From Bosea sp. 124 (lineage in GTDB: Bacteria > Pseudomonadota > Alphaproteobacteria > Rhizobiales > Beijerinckiaceae): a DNA stretch of 64,000 nt. Location: assembly GCF_003046175.1 (NCBI RefSeq), contig NZ_PZZM01000001.1:3551001-3615000 (forward strand), written 5' to 3'. This document shows, in pieces, positions 9,221-17,519 of the stretch (the stretch's first letter is position 1; the number at the start of each line of letters is the position of its first letter). The translations under genes and the position numbers were made by a program. The notes under the pieces are model-generated. The model was given only the letters and a program-made list of their open reading frames with translations, did no database searches and was not told where the DNA came from.

Positions 9221-9256
9221 GGCGCCGGTCCTTCGGGACCGGCGCCTTTCTCGTTT
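9221..9256 (+). terminator. Intrinsic terminator after sciP
   Basis: A perfect 11-bp stem GGCGCCGGTCC / GGACCGGCGCC closes a TTCG tetraloop and is followed by TTTCTCGTTTT. It lies 26 bases after the sciP stop. Confidence 0.95.
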
Positions 9257-9425
9257 TGGCGCCAGAGTGCGGGGGCAGCTCAACCGGCTCCCCAGCGTCG
9301 AAAACGCCGTCGGAGCCTGTTTCGCCGTGCGGGACCCGTCATGACAGGGCGCGATCCGGCGTCACGCGCGCTTGCGCCTGTCGGGCGCCTTCAGGCCAGA
9401 TGGCGAGGGAATGCCGACGAAGGCG

Positions 9426-9509
9426 TCAGTCCAGAGCGGGCGCGCGTTCCGCCATATCGAGAAAGATCGCTGCGCAGCCAAGCCAGAATATTGCAGTCCA
9501 GAGCAGCAT
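9426..9509 (-). CDS. Possible 27-residue membrane peptide
   Basis: The frame encodes MLLWTAIFWLGCAAIFLDMA followed by ERAPALD. The first 18 residues are a single hydrophobic segment. A strong ribosome binding site, GGGAGGA, lies five to six bases before the ATG on the minus strand, which is the main reason to consider it real. No homologue is recognised, and no promoter or terminator is seen. Its location upstream of and divergent from fliF could be chance. Confidence 0.35.
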   Translation of the reverse strand: MLLWTAIFWLGCAAIFLDMAERAPALD

Positions 9510-9715
9510 CCTATCCTCCCAGGTTGCGCTTTTCGTTGCCGTCGCAACGCAACTCAGCATCAGGTCACCGGCACTATGAACGAATTTCAGCGCGGCATAA
9601 CTGCTGATTTCGTTGCTGCGTTGCGAATTTTCGCTCGCATCTGCGAAATTCCAGCCCGACGGACATAGCCCGCAGCGGGCCATGGAGACAATCTTTAATG
9701 CTGGCCCGGCAAAAA

Positions 9716-9731
9716 TTAACCGGGCGCTAAC
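9716..9731 (+). promoter_or_regulatory. CtrA-like binding box upstream of fliF
   Basis: TTAA, seven bases, then CTAAC fits the CtrA consensus TTAA-N7-TTAAC with one mismatch. It ends 76 bases before the fliF start codon, a usual distance for CtrA-activated promoters. CtrA itself is encoded in this window. Confidence 0.5.
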
Positions 9732-9807
9732 CATGCACCGGGAAAAACTTGCCTAGTGAGCCGCTCCCCATGCGCGGCCACGACGGCTTTGTGAAACGGA
9801 TAGCGGC

Positions 9808-11481
9808 GTGAGCGGCATCGTCCAACAGTTCCAGCGCTTCGGAGCGGCCCGCCTGGCGGCCATGCTCGCGGTGACGCTCGCGCTTGTCGGCTTCTTCGGC
9901 TTCGTCATGCTGAGGATGTCGCAGCCGGCGATGAGTGTTCTGTTTTCCGATCTGTCGCAGCAAGACGTCAGCGCGATCCTGAAGGATCTCGACACGCGCG
10001 GCGTCAAATACGAGCTGCGCGGCGACGGCCAGACCGTACTCGTCGCCAAGGCGGATGTGCCGCGCCTGCGGCTCGACCTCGCCAGCAAGGGTATCCCGGC
10101 CGGCGGCGGGGTCGGCTACGAGATCTTCGACAAGGGCGATGCCTTCTCGTCGACCAGCTTCGTGCAGAACATCAACCATCTGCGCGCGTTGGAGGGCGAG
10201 CTGTCGCGGACGATCCGGTCGATCAGCCGGGTCCAGGCGGCGCGGGTGCATCTCGTCATTCCGGAAAAGCGCCTGTTCGAGCGCGACCGCGAGCCGCCGC
10301 GGGCCTCGATTGCCCTGAAACTCGCCGGCGAGCTCGATGCGGCGCAGGTGCGGGCCGTGCGCCATCTCGTCTCGTCTGCGGTGGATGGGCTCAAGCCCGA
10401 GCGGGTCTCGATCGTCGACGAGCGCGGGCGATTGCTGGCCGATGGCGCCCAGTCCGACAACGGCATCGCCGGCCTTGGCATCGAGGAGCGCCAGGTCGGT
10501 ATCGAGAAGCGCCTGAAGCTCCAGATCGAGGACATCGTCGCCAGCATCGTCGGCCATGGCCGGGCGCGGGTGCAGGTTTCGGCCGCCCTCGACAGCAACC
10601 GGATCGAGAGCCGCTCTGAGACCTTCGACCCCGAGAGCCGGGTCGTGCGCTCCAGCCAGAACCGCACCGAGGCCTCGACGACCTCGGAGGGCGGTGGCGC
10701 CGTGACGGTCGGCAACGAATTGCCGGGCGCCCAGCAGAACCAGGGTGGCGGGGCCGCGCCCAAGGATGCCACGCAGAAGAACGAGGAAGTGGTCAACTAC
10801 GAAATCTCGCGCACCACCCGCACCGAGGTTCTGGAGGGCGGCAGGGTCAAGAAGCTCTCCGTCGCCGTGCTGGTCGATGGCACCTATACGCGTAGCCCCA
10901 ACGGCGACGTGACCTATCAGCCGCGCAGCAACGAGGATCTCGAGCGCATCGGCCAGCTGGTCCGCACGGCGGTCGGCTTCGACGATGGGCGCGGCGACAA
11001 GATCGAGGTCGTCAATCTGCGTTTTGCCGAGGCGCCGCCGGCGGTGACCGATCTGGTCGAGCAGAGCCTGATGCAGCAGCTCCTTTCCTTCACCAGGGAG
11101 GACCTGATCCGTTTCGCCGAGCTTGGCGTGATCTCGCTGTTGACGCTGATGGTCATCATGGTCGTCGTGCGGCCGTTGCTCAAGCAGGTGCTGGCGCCGG
11201 AAGCCGGTGCGCGCCTGCTGCCGGGTTTCATCCGCAACGGCGTGCTGGTCGCCGCGGACGACACCACTGGCGATCCGGCCGGATCGCGGGCCCTCGCCAC
11301 GATATCGGAGGGCATGCCGGTCGAGGTCGAGGCGCCGTCCGAGCGGATGCTGGCGGTCGCCCAGATCAAGGGGCAGCTCAAGGCCCAGTCGGTCGAGAAG
11401 ATCGGCCAGATGGTCTCGCAGAACCCGGCCGACAGCGTCGCCGTTCTGCGTGGCTGGATCCACGAAAAAGCCACGGCATGA
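9808..11481 (+). CDS. fliF: Flagellar MS-ring protein FliF
   Basis: FliF builds the MS ring in the inner membrane, the first structure of the basal body. The 557-residue protein starts at GTG and has a transmembrane helix at about residues 20-40, periplasmic ring-building modules (SVLFSDLSQQDVSAIL; LRALEGELSRTI; ARVHLVIPEKRLF), a low-complexity stretch near 285-325 and a second transmembrane helix near 430-460. The C-terminal cytoplasmic tail that binds FliG ends in SVAVLRGWIHEKA. Length is normal. It opens a five-gene operon fliF-fliG-fliH-fliN-flbD, with only 14 bases to fliG. Confidence 0.97.
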   Translation: MSGIVQQFQRFGAARLAAMLAVTLALVGFFGFVMLRMSQPAMSVLFSDLSQQDVSAILKDLDTRGVKYELRGDGQTVLVAKADVPRLRLDLASKGIPAGGGVGYEIFDKGDAFSSTSFVQNINHLRALEGELSRTIRSISRVQAARVHLVIPEKRLFERDREPPRASIALKLAGELDAAQVRAVRHLVSSAVDGLKPERVSIVDERGRLLADGAQSDNGIAGLGIEERQVGIEKRLKLQIEDIVASIVGHGRARVQVSAALDSNRIESRSETFDPESRVVRSSQNRTEASTTSEGGGAVTVGNELPGAQQNQGGGAAPKDATQKNEEVVNYEISRTTRTEVLEGGRVKKLSVAVLVDGTYTRSPNGDVTYQPRSNEDLERIGQLVRTAVGFDDGRGDKIEVVNLRFAEAPPAVTDLVEQSLMQQLLSFTREDLIRFAELGVISLLTLMVIMVVVRPLLKQVLAPEAGARLLPGFIRNGVLVAADDTTGDPAGSRALATISEGMPVEVEAPSERMLAVAQIKGQLKAQSVEKIGQMVSQNPADSVAVLRGWIHEKATA

Positions 11482-11495
11482 CGGGTCTCTGAGCC

Positions 11496-12581
11496 ATGGC
11501 GGAAGCACGTTCCATCGCCACGCAAAACACGGGCGGCCGCGAGACCGGCGCAATCGAGGGCGGCGGCGGCGGCGTCACCAATATCGCCGAGATGACGGGC
11601 CCGCAGCGGGCTGCCGTCATCCTTCTGGTTCTCGGCGAGGATCATGGCCGCAAGATCTGGTCCGAGTTCGACGACGAAGAAATCCGCATCATCACCCGCG
11701 CCATGGCCGAGCTCGGCACCGTCGATGCCGACGATGTCGAGCGGCTGATGCTGGACTTCGTCGGAAAGCTGTCGAGCGCCGGCGCAGTGACCGGCTCGTT
11801 CGACCGCACGATCTCGCTGCTCGAAAAGATCCTGCCCGGCGACCAGGTCGCGATGATCATGGAGGAGATCCGCGGTCCGGCCGGGCGCAACATGTGGCAG
11901 AAGCTCGGCAACATCGACGCCGTGGTGCTCGCCAACTTCCTGAAGAACGAATATCCGCAGACGATCGCGGTGATCCTCTCCAAGATCCGGCCGGAGCATG
12001 CGGCCAATGTCCTGCGCCATCTCCCGAATGATCTCTCGATCGAGGTCGTCGGCCGGATGCTGCGGCTGGAATCGGTGCAGAAGGAAGCGCTCGACCATAT
12101 CGAGAATACACTGCGCACCGAATTCGTCGCGACGCTGACCCAGACGCGCCGCCGCGATCCGCACGAGATGATGGCCGAGATCTTCAACGGCTTCGACCGC
12201 CAGACCGAGATCCGCTTCCTCTCGGCGCTCGATGCGTCCAACCAGGAATCGGCCTCGCGCATCCGCGCCTTGATGTTCACCTTCGAGGATCTGTCGAAGC
12301 TCGATGCGGCTGGCCTCCAGACCCTGATGCGCCAGGTCGACAAGGACACGCTGGCGCGTGCGCTCAAGGGGGCCAGCGAGAGCATGCGGGAGTTCTTCTT
12401 CGGTGCCATGTCGCAGCGCGCCGTCAAGAACATGCAAGACGACATGCAGAGCCTCGGACCGCTGCGTCTCAAGGAAGTCGACGAAGCGCAGACCAAGCTG
12501 GTCACGCTCACCAAGGACCTGGCCGACAAGGGCGAGATCGTCCTGTCCAAGGGCAATTCGGAAGACGAACTGGTCTATTGA
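11496..12581 (+). CDS. fliG: Flagellar motor switch protein FliG
   Basis: FliG is the rotor protein that contacts MotA and, with FliM and FliN, sets the sense of rotation. The 361-residue sequence has the N-terminal FliF-binding domain (about 30-130: GPQRAAVILLVLGEDHGRKI), the middle domain with the EHPQ-equivalent NEYPQTIAVILSKI, and the C-terminal torque domain with charged helix residues in FEDLSKLD and QRAVKNMQDDM. The first 27 residues form a Gly-rich extension. The stop codon shares one base with the start codon of fliH (TGATG), indicating translational coupling. Confidence 0.97.
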   Translation: MAEARSIATQNTGGRETGAIEGGGGGVTNIAEMTGPQRAAVILLVLGEDHGRKIWSEFDDEEIRIITRAMAELGTVDADDVERLMLDFVGKLSSAGAVTGSFDRTISLLEKILPGDQVAMIMEEIRGPAGRNMWQKLGNIDAVVLANFLKNEYPQTIAVILSKIRPEHAANVLRHLPNDLSIEVVGRMLRLESVQKEALDHIENTLRTEFVATLTQTRRRDPHEMMAEIFNGFDRQTEIRFLSALDASNQESASRIRALMFTFEDLSKLDAAGLQTLMRQVDKDTLARALKGASESMREFFFGAMSQRAVKNMQDDMQSLGPLRLKEVDEAQTKLVTLTKDLADKGEIVLSKGNSEDELVY

Positions 12582-13177
12582 TGATGAGCAGCGCCACGAA
12601 ATTCACGTTCGGCACCGATTTCCGCGAAGGCGGGCGGCGTGCCGCGGGCGAGGCGGACATCGCGGCCGCGCGGGCCGAGGGCGTCGTCGCCGGCCGCGAG
12701 CAGGGCCGCCGCGAGGCGGAGAGCCAGCTCAACGGTCTCGTCGCGCAGCTCGCGCGTGCCGCCGAGCGCCTGGTGGCGCAGGAGGCGGCCCATGCTGCCG
12801 AGGTCGAGGCCCAGGCGGCCTATGTCGCGATCGTCGCGGCGAAGGCGCTGGCCGGGGCGGCGCTGTCGGAGCGGCCGCTGGCCGCGCTGGAGAACGGGCT
12901 GCGCGAATGCCTCTCCCATGCGCGGCTCGCGCCGCATCTCGTCATGCGCGTCAACGAGGGCGCGGTGGAGGCGGCCGAGAGCCTGGTCAAGCGCATGGCG
13001 CAGGAGACGGGCTTCGCCGGGAAACTCGTTGTCCTGGGCGAGCCCGACATCGCGCTCGGCGACGGGCGCATCGAATGGGCCGATGGCGGCTTCGTCATCG
13101 AGACGGAACGACTTGCGCGGCTGGTGGAGCAGGCGGTCGCGAACGCCTTTCCCGGCTTCCGCCCCCCTGGACGGTAA
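12581..13177 (+). CDS. fliH: Flagellar export apparatus protein FliH (divergent)
   Basis: FliH regulates the export ATPase FliI and links it to the C ring. The 198-residue protein is assigned mainly by position between fliG and fliN. Its composition also fits: an Ala/Glu/Arg-rich helical part at about 30-90 (AAARAEGVVAGREQGRREAE) and a C-terminal domain with GDGRIEWADGGF, a pattern common to FliH/YscL proteins. ATG codons at 12581 and 12584 are both possible starts; the first overlaps the fliG stop. Sequence conservation in this family is low, so the name rests on context plus these patterns. Confidence 0.8.
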   Translation: MMSSATKFTFGTDFREGGRRAAGEADIAAARAEGVVAGREQGRREAESQLNGLVAQLARAAERLVAQEAAHAAEVEAQAAYVAIVAAKALAGAALSERPLAALENGLRECLSHARLAPHLVMRVNEGAVEAAESLVKRMAQETGFAGKLVVLGEPDIALGDGRIEWADGGFVIETERLARLVEQAVANAFPGFRPPGR

Positions 13178-13186
13178 GGACGACAG

Positions 13187-13537
13187 ATGAGCGCGGACAA
13201 CGATCTCAACCTGCCGCCGCTGAACCCGGCCGACCTGTCCTTCGACCACAATGACAGCTCGGTGGCGCGGTCGGGGCCGATTCCGGTGAAGACGGCGGAG
13301 GATCTCGAACAGGTCTTCGACGTGCCGGTCAACGTCTCGGCGGTGCTCGGCTCCTCGAAGATCGCGATCGGCGACCTGCTCCAGATCGTGCCCGGGGCCG
13401 TGCTCGAGCTCGACCGGCGTGTCGGCGAGGCGATCGACATCTTCGTCAACGAGCGCCTGGTGGCGCGCGGCGAGGTCGTCGTGGTCGAGGACAGGCTCGG
13501 CGTCACCATGACCGAAATCATCAAGGCCGACCGGTGA
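13187..13537 (+). CDS. fliN: Flagellar motor switch protein FliN
   Basis: FliN forms the lower C ring and helps dock the export complex. The 116-residue protein has a variable first 35 residues and then one SpoA (SURF) domain: VFDVPVNVSAVLG, GDLLQIVPGAVLELDRRVGE, DIFVNERLVARGEVVVVEDRLGV. Length is normal for the short FliN. It lies 9 bases after fliH and 44 bases before flbD. FliM is not in this window. Confidence 0.95.
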   Translation: MSADNDLNLPPLNPADLSFDHNDSSVARSGPIPVKTAEDLEQVFDVPVNVSAVLGSSKIAIGDLLQIVPGAVLELDRRVGEAIDIFVNERLVARGEVVVVEDRLGVTMTEIIKADR

Positions 13538-13581
13538 TGTCCGGCCGACCCGTCACGCATTCACGCAGAAAGGCCTGAGCC

Positions 13582-14946
13582 ATGCGCCTCATCATCGCCG
13601 GCGGTCTCAAGGGACAACTCATTGCGGCCGCGAAGATCGCGATCGCCCATGGCGCCAACGTGACCCACACCGAAGGGCTGGAGCAGACGCTGGCCGTGCT
13701 GCGCGCCAAGGGCGCCGACCTGCTGATGGTCGAGGTCGCGCTGCCGGTGGCGCAGTTCGTGGCCGCGCTGGAGGCCGAGCGCATCCGCACGCCGATCGTC
13801 GCCTGCGGCACCTCGACCGATGCGCGCGCCGCCGTCGCCGCCATCCAGGCCGGTGCGCGCGAATATGTGCCCCTGCCGCCCGATCCCGAGCTGATCGCCG
13901 CCGTGCTGGAGGCGGTCGCCGCAGACCAGTCGAGCCTGATCTGGAAGGATCCGGCGATGGAGCGCGTCGTGCAGCTCGCCTCGCAGATCGCGCGCTCGGA
14001 TGCGCCCGTGCTGGTCACCGGCGAAAGCGGCACCGGCAAGGAGGTGATCGCGCGCTACCTGCACCAGAAGTCGCTGCGCAAGGACAAGCCCTTCGTCGCG
14101 GTCAACTGCGCCGCCATCCCCGACAACCTGCTCGAATCCGAGCTGTTCGGACATGAGAAAGGGGCCTTCACGGGCGCCATCGCGCGCCGTATCGGCAAGT
14201 TCGAGGAGGCCAATGGCGGCACGCTGCTGCTCGACGAAATCTCGGAGATGGATGTCCGCCTCCAGGCCAAGCTGTTGCGTGCACTGCAGGAGCGGATGAT
14301 CGACCGCGTCGGCGGCAGTCAGCCGGTGAAGGTCGATCTGCGCATCATCGCCACGTCGAACCGCAATCTCGGCGACGCCGTGCGCGAAGGCTCGTTCCGG
14401 GAGGATTTGTTCTACCGGCTCAACGTGGTGCATCTGCGCCTGCCGGCGCTGCGCGAGCGGCCGGGGGACATCCTGGCGCTGGCCGATCACTTCGCCCGGA
14501 AATATGCCGAACTCAACGGCATGCCGCTGCGCCCCGTCGCGGCCGATGCCCGCAAGCTGCTGCTCTCCAACGCCTGGCGCGGCAATGTCCGCGAACTGGA
14601 GAACACGATCCACCGCGCCGTGCTGCTGGCGAAGGGCACCGAGATCGGGGCGGATGCGGTGATGACGCCGGAAGGCGAAACGCTCGGTCCGGCGGGGGCG
14701 CGTGACAGTGCCGCGCGCGCCGCGCAGACCGCTGAAGCGGTGACGCGCTCGCTGGTCGGTCATACGGTCGCCGATGTCGAGCGCGAGCTGATCCTCGATA
14801 CGCTCGACCATTGCCTCGGCAACCGCACCCATGCGGCCAAGATTCTGGGAATCTCGATCCGCACGTTGCGCAACAAGCTCAGCGAATACACATCCGCCGG
14901 GATCGTGGTTGCCGAACCGGGTCAGGCGCGGGTCAACGCGCTCTGA
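13582..14946 (+). CDS. flbD: Sigma-54-dependent flagellar transcription activator FlbD
   Basis: FlbD activates late flagellar operons from enhancer sites in Caulobacter and relatives. The 454-residue protein has a receiver-like domain (1-115), an AAA+ domain with Walker [11 protein letters not shown] (145-154), the sigma-54 contact loop GAFTGA (194-199) and Walker [14 protein letters not shown], and a Fis-type helix-turn-helix near the C-terminus ([20 protein letters not shown]). The receiver lacks the acidic pair near its N-terminus (IIAGGLKG), and the phosphoacceptor position is Glu51 (MVEVALP). So it is probably controlled by protein partners rather than by phosphorylation. An AGAAAGG site precedes the ATG. 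It ends the fliF operon. Confidence 0.93.
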   Translation: MRLIIAGGLKGQLIAAAKIAIAHGANVTHTEGLEQTLAVLRAKGADLLMVEVALPVAQFVAALEAERIRTPIVACGTSTDARAAVAAIQAGAREYVPLPPDPELIAAVLEAVAADQSSLIWKDPAMERVVQLASQIARSDAPVLVTGESGTGKEVIARYLHQKSLRKDKPFVAVNCAAIPDNLLESELFGHEKGAFTGAIARRIGKFEEANGGTLLLDEISEMDVRLQAKLLRALQERMIDRVGGSQPVKVDLRIIATSNRNLGDAVREGSFREDLFYRLNVVHLRLPALRERPGDILALADHFARKYAELNGMPLRPVAADARKLLLSNAWRGNVRELENTIHRAVLLAKGTEIGADAVMTPEGETLGPAGARDSAARAAQTAEAVTRSLVGHTVADVERELILDTLDHCLGNRTHAAKILGISIRTLRNKLSEYTSAGIVVAEPGQARVNAL

Positions 14947-14961
14947 CCGGGTCCTGGATGT

Positions 14962-15276
14962 TTACCAGTAGCGCCTGCGGTAATAGCGCGGGCGGTAGTA
15001 GCGCGGACGCGCATAGTATCGCGGCCGGGCGTAATAGCGCGGCCGAGCATAATAGCGCGGGCGGCGATAATAATAGTACTGGCTGAAGTCGGCGTCCGTC
15101 TTATCGAGGGCATCCTTGACCTCGGCGGTCACCGCCTCGTCGTCGCGGGCCGGCACCGGCGCCGGATCCGGCAAAGGCGCGACCTTGGGCTGGGCAGCTT
15201 CAACCGCAGCCACCCCGCCAATGCTGGCGGCGGCCATGCCGCCGATCAGTGTCATGATGAATGAGCGTCTATCCAC
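14962..15276 (-). CDS. Small Tat-signal protein with Arg/Tyr-rich repeat tail (paralogue 1)
   Basis: A predicted 104-residue exported protein. The GTG at 15276 is chosen because GGAGG lies five bases before it and the result aligns end to end with the paralogue at 16995-17309. It starts with a twin-arginine signal (DRRSFIMTLIGGMAAASIGG). A Pro-rich linker and the shared motif ALDKTDADFSQ follow. The tail has repeated RPRYYA units ending in RRRYW. The tail is strongly basic and aromatic, suggesting binding to anionic surface polymers or nucleic acid, but function is unknown. An in-frame ATG at 15312 is an alternative start that would bury the Tat motif inside the protein. It converges with flbD, leaving only 15 bases between the stops. 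Confidence 0.75.
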   Translation of the reverse strand: MDRRSFIMTLIGGMAAASIGGVAAVEAAQPKVAPLPDPAPVPARDDEAVTAEVKDALDKTDADFSQYYYYRRPRYYARPRYYARPRYYARPRYYRPRYYRRRYW

Positions 15277-15404
15277 GACGTCCTCCAAAGGCTGTTGCAC
15301 CGCATCTTCCATTGCCTTCATACGGTGAAAGCGCGGGTGAGAGGTAATGCATTTAGATGATGCTTTGTTCCCTGCAGCGGATTTTCGCTCTTATGGCTAA
15401 GGCT

Positions 15405-16916
15405 CTAGGCTTTGCTTTGTAACGAGCCGGGCCCCGTATGGTGTTCGTGCTCGAGCGCCTGTTCCTCGACCGCGTTCAGCGGACGGGCGACGCTCTCCAG
15501 CGGCTGGCGTTCCGCCCTGACAGCGTAGCGGGCCGCGAGCAGGGCTGCTGCCAGCATCAGGAAGGCGCCTAACAGGTAGCCCGCGAAGACGCTGCCACGC
15601 GAGCCGGTGTCGATCAGGATGCCGAAGAGCCAGGGGCCGGCGATGCCGCCCGCGCCCGTCCCGACCGCGTAGAAGGCGGCGATCGCCAGAGCCCGCATCT
15701 CGACGGGGAAGGTCTCGCTGACCGTGAGATAGGCCGAGCTCGCCGCCGCCGAGGCGAAGAAAAAGACGACGCTCCAGCACAAGGTGAGCTGCTGCGCGCT
15801 CAGCAGGTCGCGCCAGAACAGATAGCCCGTTCCGGTCAGCAGGAGGCCGGAGAGCGCATAGGTCAGCGCGATCATGGTGCGGCGACCGACCGTGTCGAAG
15901 AAGCGTCCAAGGATGAGCGGGCCGAGAAAGTTGCCGGCGGCAAAAGGCAGGATGAACCAGCCAATGGCCTGTGACGAGACCTGATAGAAATCGGTCAGGA
16001 TCAGCGCATAGGTGAAGAAGATCGCGTTGTAGAAAAAGGCCTGCGAAACCATCAGGGCAAGCCCGACCAGCGCACGCTGCCGGTGGAGGACGAAAAGGGC
16101 ATGGAAGACCTCGCCCAGCGGCGTCACCGCGCGCGGGCGAAGCCGCGTCATGTGCAGCTTTTCGTCGGGGTTCCAGGTCACGCCCGCGCGGGCCTCGATC
16201 GACGCGACGATGGCGGCAGCTTCATCGGTCCGGCCGTGGCTGATCAGCCAGCGCGGACTTTCGGGAATCCACTGCCTCAGGATCAGGATGACGAGCCCGA
16301 GTGCAGCGCCGATGAAGAAGGCGAGGCGCCAGCCGATCTCGGGGTCGATCACGGCGGGGTTGAGCAGGACGATTGCGCCTGCGGCGCCGAGTGCGGCGCC
16401 GACCCAGAAGGAGCCGTTGATGACGAGATCGACCCAGCCGCGCACGCGGGCCGGGACCAACTCCTGGATCGTCGAGTTGATTGCTGTGTATTCGCCGCCG
16501 ATGCCCATGCCGGTCAGAAAGCGGAAGAGGATGAAGCTCCAGAAGCTCCAGGAAAAGGCCGTCGCGGCGGTGGCCGCGAGATAGACCAGAACGGTGATCG
16601 TGAAGAGCTTCTTGCGGCCGAGGCGGTCGGTCAGCCAGCCGAAGAACAGGGCGCCGAGAACGGCGCCGGCGATATAGGCCGCGCCGGCCATGCCGATTTC
16701 GGTGTTGGTGAAGCGCAGCGCCGGGCTTTCCTTCAGCGCGCCGGAAACCGAGCCGGCGAGCGTGACCTCAAGCCCGTCGAGAATCCAGGTGACGCCGAGA
16801 GCGACCACGACCAGCGTGTGGAAACGCGACCAGGGAAGGCGGTCGAGCCGTGCGGGAACGTCCGTCGCAATGACGGCGGGGCCGGCTGTGGTCCTGGGCG
16901 AATCCGGCGCTGTCAT
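15405..16916 (-). CDS. Major facilitator superfamily transporter
   Basis: A 503-residue inner-membrane protein with about 12 hydrophobic segments. The MFS loop-2/3 signature is GWLTDRLGRKKLF, the sugar/metabolite:H+ subfamily motif is WIPESPRWL, and the loop-8/9 copy is LGRFFDTVGRRTM. The long start MTAPDSPRTTAGP is a soluble N-terminal tail. AAAGGAGAT precedes the ATG. Family members carry sugars, aromatic acids or organic acids; the substrate cannot be told here. It lies between the two Tat-signal paralogues on the same strand, but a terminator upstream of it suggests separate transcription. Confidence 0.88.
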   Translation of the reverse strand: MTAPDSPRTTAGPAVIATDVPARLDRLPWSRFHTLVVVALGVTWILDGLEVTLAGSVSGALKESPALRFTNTEIGMAGAAYIAGAVLGALFFGWLTDRLGRKKLFTITVLVYLAATAATAFSWSFWSFILFRFLTGMGIGGEYTAINSTIQELVPARVRGWVDLVINGSFWVGAALGAAGAIVLLNPAVIDPEIGWRLAFFIGAALGLVILILRQWIPESPRWLISHGRTDEAAAIVASIEARAGVTWNPDEKLHMTRLRPRAVTPLGEVFHALFVLHRQRALVGLALMVSQAFFYNAIFFTYALILTDFYQVSSQAIGWFILPFAAGNFLGPLILGRFFDTVGRRTMIALTYALSGLLLTGTGYLFWRDLLSAQQLTLCWSVVFFFASAAASSAYLTVSETFPVEMRALAIAAFYAVGTGAGGIAGPWLFGILIDTGSRGSVFAGYLLGAFLMLAAALLAARYAVRAERQPLESVARPLNAVEEQALEHEHHTGPGSLQSKA

Positions 16917-16954
16917 GCCGGGATCTCCTTTCTGCTGTCGCCTTGGTTCGATGC

Positions 16955-16987
16955 GAAAAGGCGGAGGCGGCGCTGGCCGCCTCCGCC
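16955..16987 (-). terminator. Intrinsic terminator after the second Tat-signal gene
   Basis: Perfect 12-bp stem GGCGGAGGCGGC / GCCGCCTCCGCC with a four-base loop, followed on the minus strand by TTTT. It starts eight bases after the stop codon of the 104-residue gene. Confidence 0.85.
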
Positions 16988-16994
16988 TGCCGAA

Positions 16995-17309
16995 TCAGCG
17001 GACGATGACGCGTCGGCGCACGACCGTCCGGCGGCGATAATAGGGCCGCGGCCGGCGGCGCACGATCACACGTTCACGCACAACGGGTGGACGATAGGGA
17101 CCACGACGGCGCACGACGCGCTCGCGCACCACGACCTGGTTGAAATCGGCATCTGTCTTGTCGAGACCCGCTCGGGTGGCCGCATCGAGATCACCAGCCT
17201 TCACCGGAACCTGAGGCTCGGCCGCCTGGGACAAGGCGATGCCTCCGAGGCTGGCTGCGGCGAGACCGCCGAAAAGGCTCATCACGAATGAACGTCTATC
17301 CAAAGTCAT
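16995..17309 (-). CDS. Small Tat-signal protein with Arg/Tyr/Val-rich tail (paralogue 2)
   Basis: A 104-residue paralogue of the product at 14962-15276, equal in length. It starts MTLDRRSFVMSLFGGLAAA, a twin-arginine signal, and carries the same central motif GLDKTDADFNQ. The tail differs: VVRERVVRRR and RRRTVVRRRVIVR repeats in place of RPRYYA, so the basic character is conserved while the exact repeat is not. TGGAGA sits directly before the ATG. It is divergent from flhA and ends at its own terminator. Function unknown; a cell-envelope or surface role is inferred from the signal and composition. Confidence 0.75.
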   Translation of the reverse strand: MTLDRRSFVMSLFGGLAAASLGGIALSQAAEPQVPVKAGDLDAATRAGLDKTDADFNQVVVRERVVRRRGPYRPPVVRERVIVRRRPRPYYRRRTVVRRRVIVR

Positions 17310-17442
17310 TCTCCAGTATTCTGGTTCTTCAGAACCGGTTATGTCGCCACGCGCCAAGTGGGGCGGCCGAATGGGGCTGTAGAGCGGCAGTTCAATAACG
17401 ATCCGTTCAGGAAAGGGTTCCCGTCGCGGTTTTTTGGCCGTC

Positions 17443-17458
17443 TTAACCACTCGTTCAC
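17443..17458 (+). promoter_or_regulatory. CtrA-like binding box upstream of flhA
   Basis: TTAA, seven bases, then TTCAC fits TTAA-N7-TTAAC with one mismatch. It ends 61 bases before the chosen flhA start, which argues for that start over the upstream in-frame codons. Confidence 0.5.
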
Positions 17459-17519
17459 CATGAGGCCGGCAAGAATTGCCGGGTTGCGCATGTTTTCGGC
17501 GCAGGGAGCAGGCTGGTCG

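Larger units (their letters stand above)
9257..9807. other. Intergenic region between sciP terminator and fliF
   Basis: About 550 bases with no long supported gene. It is less GC-rich than its surroundings in its second half. It holds a possible 27-codon gene on the minus strand (9426-9509) and a CtrA-like box (9716-9731) upstream of fliF. It also has a short inverted repeat GTTGC-CGTC-GCAAC near 9536-9549. Longer open frames here have no recognisable protein features. Confidence 0.6.

Noticed and set aside
9680..9760. Possible sigma-54 promoter before fliF (gggaaaaacttgcc)
   Set aside because: The GG to GC spacing is one or two bases short of the strict requirement.
15312..15321. ATG starts for the first Tat-signal protein
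   Set aside because: They would place 12-15 residues before the twin-arginine motif. The GTG at 15276 has a better ribosome binding site and gives the same length as the paralogue.
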